Assembly (NCBI GenBank): GCA_905234765.1
Contig: CAJOIF010000028.1
Span: 1-33,043, forward strand
Length of the DNA stretch: 33,043 nt
From: an uncultured Bacteroidales bacterium
GTDB lineage: Bacteria > Bacteroidota > Bacteroidia > Bacteroidales > F082
Direction of reading: 5' to 3'
The position numbers and the translations under genes are program-made. Numbering within the stretch: position 1 is the first letter of the stretch; every line of letters begins with the position of its first letter. The notes below the pieces were generated by a model, which made no database searches, had not been told where the DNA came from, and was given only the letters and a program-made list of their open reading frames with translations. Below are positions 16,224 through 25,230 of the stretch, piece by piece.

Positions 16224-16226
16224 CAA

Positions 16227-16254
16227 AAAGCCCGCTGAACACTCAGCGGGCTTT
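16227..16254. terminator. Bidirectional intrinsic terminator
   Basis: AAAGCCCGCTGA (16227-16238) and TCAGCGGGCTTT (16243-16254) form a 12-bp stem with loop ACAC. T residues follow on the plus strand, and A residues before it give a U run on the minus strand. It serves the U32 gene and the convergent tRNA-Cys. Confidence 0.9.
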
Positions 16255-16260
16255 CGTTTT

Positions 16261-16334
16261 TGGAGGTACCTGGCGGACTCGAACCGCCGTCCCCGGTTTT
16301 GCAGACCGATCCCTAACCACTCGGGCAAGGTACC
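16261..16334 (-). tRNA. tRNA-Cys (anticodon GCA)
   Basis: On the minus strand the acceptor arm GGTACCT pairs with AGGTACC, followed by discriminator T and an encoded CCA (16263-16261). The anticodon loop CTGCAAA gives GCA for cysteine, and the U73 discriminator fits tRNA-Cys. The T arm contains GGTTCGAGTCC. A promoter lies just upstream. Confidence 0.95.
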
Positions 16335-16346
16335 CTTTAGCGGCTG

Positions 16347-16354
16347 CAAAGATA
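16347..16354 (-). promoter_or_regulatory. Promoter -7 element of tRNA-Cys
   Basis: Minus-strand TATCTTTG lies 12 bases before the tRNA 5' end, a typical position for a short-leader tRNA transcript. Confidence 0.65.
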
Positions 16355-16395
16355 CGACTTTTTTTGGATATGCAAGTGTTTTAGAGAAAAAAATC

Positions 16396-16439
16396 GGCTA
16401 GACCGTGTCATAGCGACATGAGTCTAGCCTAAATGATAA
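16396..16439 (-). terminator. Intrinsic terminator of the small anchored protein / adhesin unit
   Basis: GGCTAGAC (16396-16403) pairs with GTCTAGCC (16432-16439), with an inner TGTC/GACA pairing. On the minus strand the stem is followed by GATTTTTTT. Confidence 0.8.
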
Positions 16440-16473
16440 CAATAACTTAACTAGAAAATAAAGTGTAGTTGCT

Positions 16474-16743
16474 TTATGATTCTTTCTTTTTGCGCTTGCC
16501 CAAGAGGTAGGCACCACCGAGCAGACTTAAGACCAGCACGCCTCCAGTGGCGGGTGCGTATTGGTCGAGGGTCAGGCCGAGCTCGGGGATGATGGGCAGT
16601 AGTTCATTTTCAGGCGTCACGGTACGCATGCTGGACTGCATGTCCTCGTCGGTGAGGAAAATCTGTGCGTTGGCGTTGTGGGTGGCCGCTGTGCCAAACA
16701 GCAGCGCCGCAATGCTAATGATATTTATGATGGTCTTTTTCAT
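16474..16743 (-). CDS. Small exported protein with C-terminal membrane anchor
   Basis: 89 residues, not assigned to a named family. A signal peptide (1-26, ending NANA before QIF) is followed by a short acidic stretch (FLTDEDMQSS), a Pro-rich linker (ELLPIIPELGLTLDQYAP), then ATGGVLVLSLLGGAYLLGKRKKKES: small residues, a hydrophobic segment and a basic tail. That three-part C terminus looks like a sorting or anchor signal, but I see no sortase or exosortase in the window. It lies 19 bases after the giant adhesin gene on the same strand. The minus-strand GGAAGGAG about 8 bases before the start is an unusually good ribosome binding site for this phylum. Probably cotranscribed with and functionally tied to the adhesin. 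Confidence 0.75.
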   Translation of the reverse strand: MKKTIINIISIAALLFGTAATHNANAQIFLTDEDMQSSMRTVTPENELLPIIPELGLTLDQYAPATGGVLVLSLLGGAYLLGKRKKKES

Positions 16744-16762
16744 GGTCGTTTCTCCTTCCTTG

Positions 16763-19700
16763 TTATCTGATGATCAGTTTCTGTATTTTGGTTTGGTTAT
16801 TTCCTGTCAGGCGTAGGACGTACACGCTGGGCGCCAGTCGGGGTAGTGCTGTCGAATTCTGTGCTCCATAGAGGGTCTTTTCCATCAACAGCCTGCCGTT
16901 GACGTCGAACATCTGCAAGGTGCCTTCTCCGTTCACGATAAGCTCGTCGCCCATCATGAAGGCAAAGGTATCGGATTCATTCATCTCTTCCTCTTCGTTG
17001 AATTCGAACACCAAGCGGAAGCGTGAGGCGTAGTCCGTGGTCTTACCTTCGAAGACGTACTTGTCGGCGGTCAGGCAGTCCACGTCGGTGCCCGTGAGGT
17101 TGTCGATGAGGTGGAGGTAGCTGAACTCGGCGTTCTGCGGGTTCCAACGAAGGGTGAACACGCCGTCTTCGTAAGCTTGGAAGCGCAGCGGTGCCTCGTT
17201 GATGCCTGGTGTGGTGAAGGCTATGTACCAGTCGGTATCGTCGTAATGGAACCAGATGGAAGCGGTGCCGGCGTGCAGGTTCTTGAACTTCTCACCTCCG
17301 CCCGCCTCGGGACGGTTTAACTCGATGACGGCAAAGTCGTTGTTGCCGTTGGAATCGGTACACTTCATGTTGACCAACGGGTAGGCGGGACGTTCGTCAC
17401 CACGGAAGTAGGAATCTGACTCTCCCTCAACTGCACGCATGCCATTGGTAAACTTCAAGGTACCAGCTGATTCAGTGACCTTGACGAAGAAGCCCTGATG
17501 CGGGTGGATGAATTGAGGAGCCACGTCTGCACCAGGGGAAACACCTGGAGTGTAGCCAATATAGCCCCCTTGGTCGGCATCCAAAATGATGTAGGTATTG
17601 CTTACGATCTTTCCCTCGTTGGGGCAAGAGGTCCAACTTCCACTGTTTCGCACGAACTTGTCGAAGTCCAAGTAGCTTTGGTAGGGGTTGGCGATGAGGT
17701 TGAAGCCGAACAGGAGGCTTGGATAACCGCTGAACGCTTGGACACTCGGGGTGAAAGTGACATCGCCGTTGTTGAGGGTGCCTTCGGCCATGAGCATGGT
17801 AGGCTTGCTGACGGCCAGCAAGTAGCCCTTGCCGACGCCCAAGGTGGACTCGTTTGTGTAGTCAATGGACCACGTATGATCATCCTGATGCCAGTGGTCA
17901 TCACTGTTGCGCTTGAGGTTGATCCAGTGGCCTGACGGCTCGTGGTAGTCGTAAAAGTCGAAGCCGTCGTCAGGGAATGTGCCAGGATAGCCGTAAGCGG
18001 TGTAGTAGGGTGGGCCATAAGGCGTGTCGCTGGGGAAGTAGCAGCCTGCATCGATACGCAGTTGTGGAGGATAGTTGTCGAAACTTGGCGTGTACGGAAC
18101 GCTATTTGGGTTGTAAGTCAGTCCTAGGGGTGCGTTGCTCAGCGGGGTGCCGAACATATGCCAGTCGTAGGGTTTGCCCCAAAGCGAAGCATCAGCTTTC
18201 GAATTGTCTAAGGTGATGGCGACACGGGCATTGTCGATGGCACCGTTCTGCAATATGCCGATATGCTCGCCGATAGCGATGCGAACATCGCTTCCGGTGC
18301 TGGCATTAAGGGCGGTCGGGTTGGTCCTGTAAAGGTAGATGATGCCCGTTCCGGAGTCGTTATATTTTTTAATGAGCGTGTTCGCATTGGTGGCATATTC
18401 GACAGCATAGCCATCAGGCGATCCGATGCACACATAGTCCTCGTCCAGTTTCGATATGAACACGGGATAGTCACCGTTGATGAGGCCCATCGTGCGCGTC
18501 CAGGGGAAGTAGGTGGTGGTTTTGCTGGAGTTATGTTGTGTGACCCACTTGTTGAGGGTGGCCACCAAGCCATGCAATTCCCCAGTATGGCTGAGGCCGC
18601 CGTTGACGACATAAGTGTTGGTTCCGGTTGTATCGAGTGTGATTTGCTGGTCGCAATGGTTGAAACCGTATTTGCCGTTCGGAAGCGTTGACAGGCCATA
18701 TCTGCCAAGGCCTTTCTGCTTGCCCTTCATTCCCGTATAGGTGTATGCAGCAGAGGCGTCCTCGGGTGCATAGCTGTAATACAACCGTCCATCCGTGTTG
18801 TTGCCGGCAAGCCAACCAAACTGCGTGTTGCTGTGTTGGCTACCAGTCTGTTCGCTGGCATAGCAGTTTTCGATGGTACCCGCATTGACACCTGCGATGC
18901 CACCGATATAATAGGAGAAGTCAGGCATGGTAAAGGAAGCCAGCGTGCCACTAGTAGGTGTTCCTGATGTGGCTGTGCTGTAATAGGTTGTCCCATTGTC
19001 CAAATTGACTTCGATATCGCATTCACTGTCATTCGCTGATGCCGATGTCCAGCTCAGTGTAACCAGGACTCCTGGTGTAACGCTGACGTACACCGTTTTG
19101 GATGCTTTGTCTTCCGCAACCATGGTCAAGTCGATGGAGGGAGTGTCGTCGTTGAAGCTCAATGTGAGCTTGGAGCCGTCCCAACCGTTGCCAAGACCTC
19201 CATCGCCCGAGTCGGTCATTGTAACGACAACCCTGGATTGCGGATTGAAATTCGGGGCAGCGTTGCAATTGAGTATCGAACCTGCGTTCATTTGTCCGAC
19301 CAGGCCGCCCATCTGGAAACCACTCATGGCGCTGGCAGCATAGCTGGAATGGATGCTGGGTGCATCTCCGGAACCATCGGTTTTTCCTATAAGGCCTCCC
19401 ATGATGGTCAGTGGGTGGGCAGTTGTGATGTTGCCGTCAACGATACATCCGCTGATTTCTACATTTCCCGTGGCAGTTTCGGCAAGGATGCCGGCATATT
19501 GTGGAGTAGAGGCAGTTGCTGGATCGACGGTGATGACGGCTTCTAGGTCTCTGACATACAAGTCCTTGACTTTTGCACCATCGCCGAGGAGTCCAAACAT
19601 TCCCAAGCCGTTGTTGGTGAGCGAGGCGACATAGAAGCAAAATATGTTTCTGATGGTGTGCCCTTTACCATTGAACGTACCCGTGTAGACCACGTCAGCT

Positions 19701-22700
19701 AGAGCTGCATTCTTGGCACCAATGGGCGCCCAGAAGTACAATCCCATATCCAGATCCGCATCGAGAATAATGTCGTAATCCGGATGGGAAGTAAGTCCAT
19801 TCAATCCGTTGATATAGGAGAGGGTATAAGCCATGGCTTGTGGCGTGCTAACGGTAATTTTATGATTCGCATCATCTATTGTTAAGCCCTCTGCGGAGAA
19901 ACCTGTGGATGCGGCTGGTGGCCAAGTGGTTATTTTCTGTGTCCAAGCCGTGCCCCATAGGTAAAGGTGGTTGGGGTCGTAGGGTGCATCGTAATAGGCT
20001 GTGTAATAGTTTTGCGAATCTTCGAATATGGTGCCTTCTCGTAGGCCTTGGTCAAGGAAAGACCTTAGATAAGCCTGGCTCGTTCCGCTGTAGGCGCAGT
20101 AGACCACAGGGACGAAGTTGCGCGGCGTGGTGAAGCCGATGTGCGATCCCGATGGATCAGTCTTGCTGCCTGGAACGTATGGTTCGATGCCGTTTTCCAT
20201 TATGGTAAGGACACTCCTACGGCCAGGGTTGACAGAGGGGTTGTCGAGATAGATATTGTTTCTCGTGTTGGTGTAAGGTTCAGAGACATAAGGGGAATAT
20301 GAGGTGGGGTCGAAATCAATGTCGCCGTAGGCGAAGTTGTCGTCCGCAACAATAGTCTTCAGGGTGCCGGGGGGAGTGCCGCCAATCTGTACCACACCGG
20401 CGAGATACACGCCACCGCCCTTCTTGCCGGCAGGGACGTGGTTCTTGCTCAGCGTGACGTTGCTCAATAGCTTCAACACACCCTCAACGCCCACGTAGAA
20501 AGCGCCGCCGCTCTCGCCAGCCACGTTGTAGCTAACGGTGCCATCGGTGAAGTTAAGTGTGCCGCCGCCCGAGTAGATGGCGCCACCGTATTGCGTGGCA
20601 ATGTTGCGGTTGGCATACGAACCACCCATTCTGCCGTTTTCAAGGTTGCAGGTGCCGTTGGCCATATAGATGACACCGCCGTTGAGAGCCGAGTTGCCGG
20701 TAAAGAGGGGCGTTTGCTGGGTCGCCGATGCGTGGTATTGGATGTTGACCGTTCCGCTGCCGCTACTACCTTTCGCCACGCAAAGGAATCCTCCGTTAGA
20801 ACCGGCATGGTTCGACGACAAGTTGCCGCCCTTGATGGTGATGATGCCACCTTGGGTATACACACCACCACCATTGTTATTGGTCGCTGTATTCCTCGTT
20901 ATCTCGGCATCCGTGATGTCAATGTTGCCGCCGCCCGAGTAGAGCGCGCCACCATGGTTATATGCCGTGTTGGTGGAAAGAGTGGAAGACTTGATGTCAA
21001 CGTTGCCTTTGGCTACATAGACACCACCGCCATTGTTGCCAGCCTCGTTGTCGTGGATGCTAGCCTCGTTCTGGATGGTCGTTGTGGACGCCCCGTCTGG
21101 GTCGATATAGAAGCCGCCACCATGGGTGCCTGCTTCGTTGTGGTCCACCTCACCTCCATTAAGGGTAAAGGCACCGCCGTTCACATAGATGGCACCGCCT
21201 CTCTCAACGGCCTCATTATGCGTGAATCGGGCACCTGTCACATTTACCGAACTGGTCTTGGCCCAAATGCCAGCGCCATGAGTTGCTTTATTGCCACTGA
21301 AGTAGGCATAAGTTGAGTCTGAGGAATATCTGTCGAGGGATAGGGTGAAACTGTTTCCGTTGACATAAATGCCACCGCCACAGCTATTGGCGAAGTTGTC
21401 TTCGAATCTGGTGGTGTTGATGGTGATACTTCCGCTTCCGCTGTCGCTACCAGCCCTGATGCCACCGCCGTGGGCGCCGTTGTTGTTGGTTCTGTTGTGG
21501 CTCACCCGTCCGCCGTTGAGGGTGACTGTGCCGCCATTGATATAGGCCCCGCCACCACCCGTAGTGCCTACGTTGTAGGAGATGGAACTGCCATTCATGG
21601 TGAAGTCACCAGCTTTCATATACAAGCCACCGCCAGCTTTTAACGAGATGTTGGGGTGATCCTCAATGCCGATGATGCAATCGGTAGCCTCAACGGTGCC
21701 GTCATATACATAAAGACCGCCACCTTGATTGGCTGCTTGGTTGTCATATAAAGAAGTACCCTTCCTTATATAGACATTGCCATCTGCCACATATCCGCCG
21801 CCACCATTACTGCTGGCACTGTTGCCGCTCAAAGTGGTTGTGTATGGAGTCGGCGTGGCTGTAGAGACAACGAAGTCCAAGAAACCACTCTTGACATAGA
21901 ATCCGCCGCCATTCTTGGCGGTGTTGCCGCTAATGACGATGTTGCCGCTGTTGCACTTGAGTTCCGTGGTGACGGGGGTACTCACGACGGGGTCGATGTA
22001 GAATCCGCCGCCGAAGTTGCCCGCGCTGTTGCCGCTCACCGTTGCGCCGTCGAGGTCGAAGGTGCCGCCGTTGGCCACGAAGATGCCGCCGCCGTTGCCG
22101 TTGTCGGTAGCGGTGGATGGTGCGCTGTTGTTGCTTATCGTGGAGGTGGTGACCGAGGCATTACCGCCTACGTAGGCGCCGCCGCCGTTGCCCGCCGTGG
22201 CCGTGTTGCCGCTCAACTCGATATCAGATATGTTGACAGTTCCTGTAGCGATATAGGCACCGCCGCCATTTTGTCCAGCCTTGTTGTCGCTGATGATGGT
22301 GGTGTGCTGGCTACTATTAATAGGTGTGATGCCGCTGCCGGGGTTCACATAGAAGCCGCCGCCGTCTTGTCCGGCCTCGTTGCCTTGGATGGTGCCGCCG
22401 TAGAAGCGGGCTGTACCGCCGATGTACACGCCGCCGCCGTCCTCGCTGGTGGCCTTGTTGTATTTGATGGAGCCGTCGTTCATCTCGAAGGTACCGGCAT
22501 CCATGTATATGCCGCCGCCTTTGACACCGGCCTTGTTGCCTGTGGCGATGGCTGTGCTGCCGATGGTGCCGCCATTCATGGTGAAGGTACCGCCGCCCAT
22601 GTAGACCGCGCCGCCCAATCCCCATGTTCCAGTGCCGGAGGTTACGGTGGAGCAATTCTCGATCTTCGCATTGCCCGACATGGTGAACGTACCGTTGTTC

Positions 22701-24817
22701 ATGTAAACCGCGCCTCCCAATGTGCTTTCCGAGCAGTTCTTGATGGTGCCGCCGCTGAGGGTAATCGTGGGGCTTTGGGTGTCGGTCATGTAGATGGCGC
22801 CGCCATTAGCCTGCATGCGCGGATAGGCTCCAGTAAGAACGCCTGTCAGACCCGCGTTGTCGATGGTGCCGTTCAACATGGTGAAGAAGCAGCTGCGACC
22901 CGATTGGGTGTTGGTGAGCACGAACTGTCCTTGGATGGTGGCGTTCGGCGCGTCGATATAGGCCGTGGCGTATCCTAGGTCGGGGTCGGGGGTCTTGGCG
23001 TTCTTGCCGCCGCCGATGTAGCCTGAGGTTACATGGATTTCTTCGATGGAGACGATGTAGATGCCTGCGCCCGTGGGATTGTAATAAGGCTGCGTTGGAT
23101 CGTTTTGCACGGTTCCCACTACCGAACCGGGCGTGCCGGTCGTCGTCGAGGCATCGCCGCCACCGATGGACTCGCAGTCCAAGGAACCGCCAGTGATGTA
23201 GATGGAAGCGTCGCCTGCGACACCCGTGGTGACATCGCCGCCACCGATGGAGCCGCCTTGGTAACTGCCGCCTGAGATGTCGATGAAGGCAAAGCCGCCA
23301 TGGCCGCTTGTGGCATCACCGCCACCAATGCCAGCACAAGTCAAGGAGCCGCCTCTCACGTCGATGGTGGCGTTGCCGCCGTTACCCGAAATGGCATCGC
23401 CGCCACCCACGGTGCTTGCCGTGATGGTACCAGCCGAAACAGTGATAGTGGCTGCACCACCGTCGCCCGTACCCGTGGAGTGACCACCGCCGATATTGTT
23501 ATCAACCGTGGTTGTACCACCTGAAATGTTAATGGTGGCCGCACCGCCATACTGAGCAGTACTGCCAGCACTTGTAACAGCGTTGCCGCCGCCAATACTT
23601 GTGGCCTCTACAACGGTAGAACCACTGATATTGATTTCTGCTGCACCGCCACGCAAACCTACACCACCACCCATTGCCGAACCGACTGGAACGGCATATT
23701 CGTGGGGGAAACCTGAAACCCAATTGCCGTTCCATTTGATAGTAATAACATCGCTTACGCTTCGTGACTCCACATGGGCATTGTCGCGGATATTGATAGT
23801 GGCACCGCCGCCCTGACTGTTGCGGGCATTGCCGCCGCCGATGGCAGCACCGCCCACACTTTCGGCATACACATAAGCGTTTTCACTGATGTCTACAACA
23901 GTACCGTCGTATGCGTCTTGTACGAAGGTGCTCGCACCACCAATAGCTGTAGTAGGCACAAAACCAGCACGGTCTGAGTTAATGGAATAGATGCCGTGGG
24001 CATAAGCATAGACATGTGAGTTACCTTTAATCGTGACCAAACCATAACCGCCAGTAATATTATAGCCTCCGCCACCACCGATTGCTGCAGTAGTACCGTT
24101 GGATACGGCCGTCAGAGTTCCCCCTGTGATAACGACTTCTCCATGACCATTTGCTCCGCCTCCTACACAAACAGGAAATTTAACTTCATTTCTGTCTCTC
24201 CAAACATAGTTGTTGAATGCAGGGAAGCCTGCAAATACGGTGGCACCACTGAACCATAAGCCGTAATTATTATGAGAATGATATCCAATCACAGCCAATT
24301 GGTCCGTTGGGTGGTCGTGAGTTAAATCCGCCACCGTCAACGATCCTTTTTTTGAACCGTCTCCAGTATAACTCGTGATAATGAGCTTGGCAGTATTTAG
24401 TGTATTACATTGCCAAAGAATGTTTCTTATCCTATTGTCGCCTCTTACTTTCAGTGTGGTCACACCCGATCCGCTTGGAGTAACTTTTATCGGTCCGTCA
24501 GCGTTGCTGTTAGGATTATAACTTGACCAGATTCCATCAATGGTGACATTATAATTCGATGACCCAGTGACATAAATATAGTTACTGACAGCCGTTTTAT
24601 ATACTGCCTGTGCACACGAGGGCCAGTAATTAATCACAGAATCCACGTCTTTTTGGTTGGTAATGAAATCATACCATTTCCTAGTATGGCCGTTCACGGT
24701 AATCTGTACGGTGTCGTATGTGGGGATAATCATCACGCCATCCACAAGGCCAGTAGTACTTCTGTAGGAACTTGTTGCCGCTGGATATGTGTTTTGGGAT
24801 TGGTAAATATAATACAC
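16763..24817 (-). CDS. Giant beta-helix surface protein with T9SS sorting domain (main body)
   Basis: Main open frame of about 2,680 residues; its true N terminus lies in another frame (24733-25077). Going from the N terminus, there is a poorly defined region, then about ten IGGGDA-type repeats of roughly 27 residues (nucleotides about 24080-23000). Next come many GGGIYV-G-GT-type right-handed beta-helix (pectin-lyase-like) repeats (about 22820-20430), followed by GLUG-like repeats (FNGKGHTIRNI, GGLVGQMNAGSILNC, GGIAGVNAGTIENCYA) interrupted by a roughly 110-residue beta domain. The C terminus is a globular region and a type A T9SS sorting domain (FDVNGRLLMEK, SVYVLRL, final KLIIR). Expected to be an adhesin-like cell-surface protein. 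It cannot be exported without the separated signal peptide, so as sequenced it may be non-functional or phase-variable. Confidence 0.85.
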   Translation of the reverse strand: MYYIYQSQNTYPAATSSYRSTTGLVDGVMIIPTYDTVQITVNGHTRKWYDFITNQKDVDSVINYWPSCAQAVYKTAVSNYIYVTGSSNYNVTIDGIWSSYNPNSNADGPIKVTPSGSGVTTLKVRGDNRIRNILWQCNTLNTAKLIITSYTGDGSKKGSLTVADLTHDHPTDQLAVIGYHSHNNYGLWFSGATVFAGFPAFNNYVWRDRNEVKFPVCVGGGANGHGEVVITGGTLTAVSNGTTAAIGGGGGYNITGGYGLVTIKGNSHVYAYAHGIYSINSDRAGFVPTTAIGGASTFVQDAYDGTVVDISENAYVYAESVGGAAIGGGNARNSQGGGATINIRDNAHVESRSVSDVITIKWNGNWVSGFPHEYAVPVGSAMGGGVGLRGGAAEINISGSTVVEATSIGGGNAVTSAGSTAQYGGAATINISGGTTTVDNNIGGGHSTGTGDGGAATITVSAGTITASTVGGGDAISGNGGNATIDVRGGSLTCAGIGGGDATSGHGGFAFIDISGGSYQGGSIGGGDVTTGVAGDASIYITGGSLDCESIGGGDASTTTGTPGSVVGTVQNDPTQPYYNPTGAGIYIVSIEEIHVTSGYIGGGKNAKTPDPDLGYATAYIDAPNATIQGQFVLTNTQSGRSCFFTMLNGTIDNAGLTGVLTGAYPRMQANGGAIYMTDTQSPTITLSGGTIKNCSESTLGGAVYMNNGTFTMSGNAKIENCSTVTSGTGTWGLGGAVYMGGGTFTMNGGTIGSTAIATGNKAGVKGGGIYMDAGTFEMNDGSIKYNKATSEDGGGVYIGGTARFYGGTIQGNEAGQDGGGFYVNPGSGITPINSSQHTTIISDNKAGQNGGGAYIATGTVNISDIELSGNTATAGNGGGAYVGGNASVTTSTISNNSAPSTATDNGNGGGIFVANGGTFDLDGATVSGNSAGNFGGGFYIDPVVSTPVTTELKCNSGNIVISGNTAKNGGGFYVKSGFLDFVVSTATPTPYTTTLSGNSASSNGGGGYVADGNVYIRKGTSLYDNQAANQGGGLYVYDGTVEATDCIIGIEDHPNISLKAGGGLYMKAGDFTMNGSSISYNVGTTGGGGAYINGGTVTLNGGRVSHNRTNNNGAHGGGIRAGSDSGSGSITINTTRFEDNFANSCGGGIYVNGNSFTLSLDRYSSDSTYAYFSGNKATHGAGIWAKTSSVNVTGARFTHNEAVERGGAIYVNGGAFTLNGGEVDHNEAGTHGGGFYIDPDGASTTTIQNEASIHDNEAGNNGGGVYVAKGNVDIKSSTLSTNTAYNHGGALYSGGGNIDITDAEITRNTATNNNGGGVYTQGGIITIKGGNLSSNHAGSNGGFLCVAKGSSGSGTVNIQYHASATQQTPLFTGNSALNGGVIYMANGTCNLENGRMGGSYANRNIATQYGGAIYSGGGTLNFTDGTVSYNVAGESGGAFYVGVEGVLKLLSNVTLSKNHVPAGKKGGGVYLAGVVQIGGTPPGTLKTIVADDNFAYGDIDFDPTSYSPYVSEPYTNTRNNIYLDNPSVNPGRRSVLTIMENGIEPYVPGSKTDPSGSHIGFTTPRNFVPVVYCAYSGTSQAYLRSFLDQGLREGTIFEDSQNYYTAYYDAPYDPNHLYLWGTAWTQKITTWPPAASTGFSAEGLTIDDANHKITVSTPQAMAYTLSYINGLNGLTSHPDYDIILDADLDMGLYFWAPIGAKNAALADVVYTGTFNGKGHTIRNIFCFYVASLTNNGLGMFGLLGDGAKVKDLYVRDLEAVITVDPATASTPQYAGILAETATGNVEISGCIVDGNITTAHPLTIMGGLIGKTDGSGDAPSIHSSYAASAMSGFQMGGLVGQMNAGSILNCNAAPNFNPQSRVVVTMTDSGDGGLGNGWDGSKLTLSFNDDTPSIDLTMVAEDKASKTVYVSVTPGVLVTLSWTSASANDSECDIEVNLDNGTTYYSTATSGTPTSGTLASFTMPDFSYYIGGIAGVNAGTIENCYASEQTGSQHSNTQFGWLAGNNTDGRLYYSYAPEDASAAYTYTGMKGKQKGLGRYGLSTLPNGKYGFNHCDQQITLDTTGTNTYVVNGGLSHTGELHGLVATLNKWVTQHNSSKTTTYFPWTRTMGLINGDYPVFISKLDEDYVCIGSPDGYAVEYATNANTLIKKYNDSGTGIIYLYRTNPTALNASTGSDVRIAIGEHIGILQNGAIDNARVAITLDNSKADASLWGKPYDWHMFGTPLSNAPLGLTYNPNSVPYTPSFDNYPPQLRIDAGCYFPSDTPYGPPYYTAYGYPGTFPDDGFDFYDYHEPSGHWINLKRNSDDHWHQDDHTWSIDYTNESTLGVGKGYLLAVSKPTMLMAEGTLNNGDVTFTPSVQAFSGYPSLLFGFNLIANPYQSYLDFDKFVRNSGSWTSCPNEGKIVSNTYIILDADQGGYIGYTPGVSPGADVAPQFIHPHQGFFVKVTESAGTLKFTNGMRAVEGESDSYFRGDERPAYPLVNMKCTDSNGNNDFAVIELNRPEAGGGEKFKNLHAGTASIWFHYDDTDWYIAFTTPGINEAPLRFQAYEDGVFTLRWNPQNAEFSYLHLIDNLTGTDVDCLTADKYVFEGKTTDYASRFRLVFEFNEEEEMNESDTFAFMMGDELIVNGEGTLQMFDVNGRLLMEKTLYGAQNSTALPRLAPSVYVLRLTGNNQTKIQKLIIR
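20430..22820 (-). repeat. Beta-helix repeat region of the giant protein
   Basis: About thirty degenerate units of GGG-[FIA]-Y-[VI] followed by a G-T/N-hydrophobic strand, one coil each, about 25-30 residues per unit. The plus strand shows this as repeated GCCGCCGCC-like tracts. Protein-level repetition, not a CRISPR array: unit lengths and sequences vary. Confidence 0.75.
23000..24080 (-). repeat. IGGGDA repeat region of the giant protein
   Basis: About ten units with core [AS]-[IV]-GGG-[DN]-A followed by GG-A-I-I-GG, spaced about 80-100 bases. They are more regular than the beta-helix repeats further on and probably form a separate stack of glycine-rich coils. Confidence 0.7.
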
Positions 24818-25077
24818 GTTACTTGCGCTATGCGTTCCTGTAACATTTTGGGGTGTGGTGTTCCCCCTGTTGTCGTATATATCTTACCCGAGTAGCTTGA
24901 GGCATTAATGGTCACATTACCTGCCGCGAGGTCGAAATAGATGATGCTTTGCGCGTCTCGTGGCGGTTGGTTTTGTGCCAAGCCCAAGACACTCCACATC
25001 AGCAAAACCAACACAAGCCAAGTTTTCCCTACCTTGGTTATTTGTTTTGCATTGTTTTGTAACGTTTTGTTTTTCAT
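24733..25077 (-). pseudogene. N-terminal signal-peptide piece of the giant surface protein (frameshifted)
   Basis: The start at 25077 gives a basic N terminus, a hydrophobic core (TWLVLVLLMWSVLGLAQ) and a cleavage-like site, then SIIYFDLAAGNVTINASSYSGKIYTTTGG. After this point the frame loses sense and runs to a stop. In the neighbouring frame the sequence continues as QNVTGTHSASNVYYIYQSQNTYP, which runs straight into the giant body. The switch must lie between a stop in the second frame near 24889 and about 24846, a stretch containing runs of five and four identical bases. One added base in the C run (minus strand) would restore a continuous protein of about 2,750 residues. Loss of one base, an assembly error, or length variation in the run are all possible. 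Confidence 0.75.
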
Positions 25078-25107
25078 AATATTATATGTTATTTATATAC
25101 GACAATA

Positions 25108-25126
25108 AGGGTCTGGTCGAGACCCT
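25108..25126 (-). promoter_or_regulatory. Hairpin in the leader of the giant surface protein gene
   Basis: AGGGTCT (25108-25114) and AGACCCT (25120-25126) form a 7-bp stem with a 5-base loop, between the -7 element at 25141-25148 and the start at 25077. No U run follows, so it is not a terminator; a stability or translation role is possible. Confidence 0.5.
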
Positions 25127-25140
25127 ATAATTTGAACTTG

Positions 25141-25148
25141 CAAAAATA
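25141..25148 (-). promoter_or_regulatory. Promoter -7 element of the giant surface protein unit
   Basis: Minus-strand TATTTTTG, 63 bases before the start codon. It is part of a 43-base stretch repeated in front of the toxin-antitoxin genes. Confidence 0.55.
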
Positions 25149-25230
25149 GAAAAAAAATTCAACGCGGAAAGTGGGTTGGTAAATTTTTTTGAAGGAAGGG
25201 GAGATATTAATTATTTTGGAAGGGAAATGT

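Noticed and set aside
20591..21316. 241-residue plus-strand open frame opposite the giant gene
   Set aside because: Antisense shadow of the beta-helix repeats, low complexity, no start signal.
20430..24080. Regular repeats suggesting a CRISPR array
   Set aside because: The repeats are protein-level glycine-rich coils in one open frame, with variable unit length and no conserved direct repeat or cas genes.
24846..24870. Programmed -1 frameshifting in the giant gene
   Set aside because: The C4-A4 run does not give a matching X-XXY-YYZ heptamer in the zero frame and no clear stimulating stem follows.
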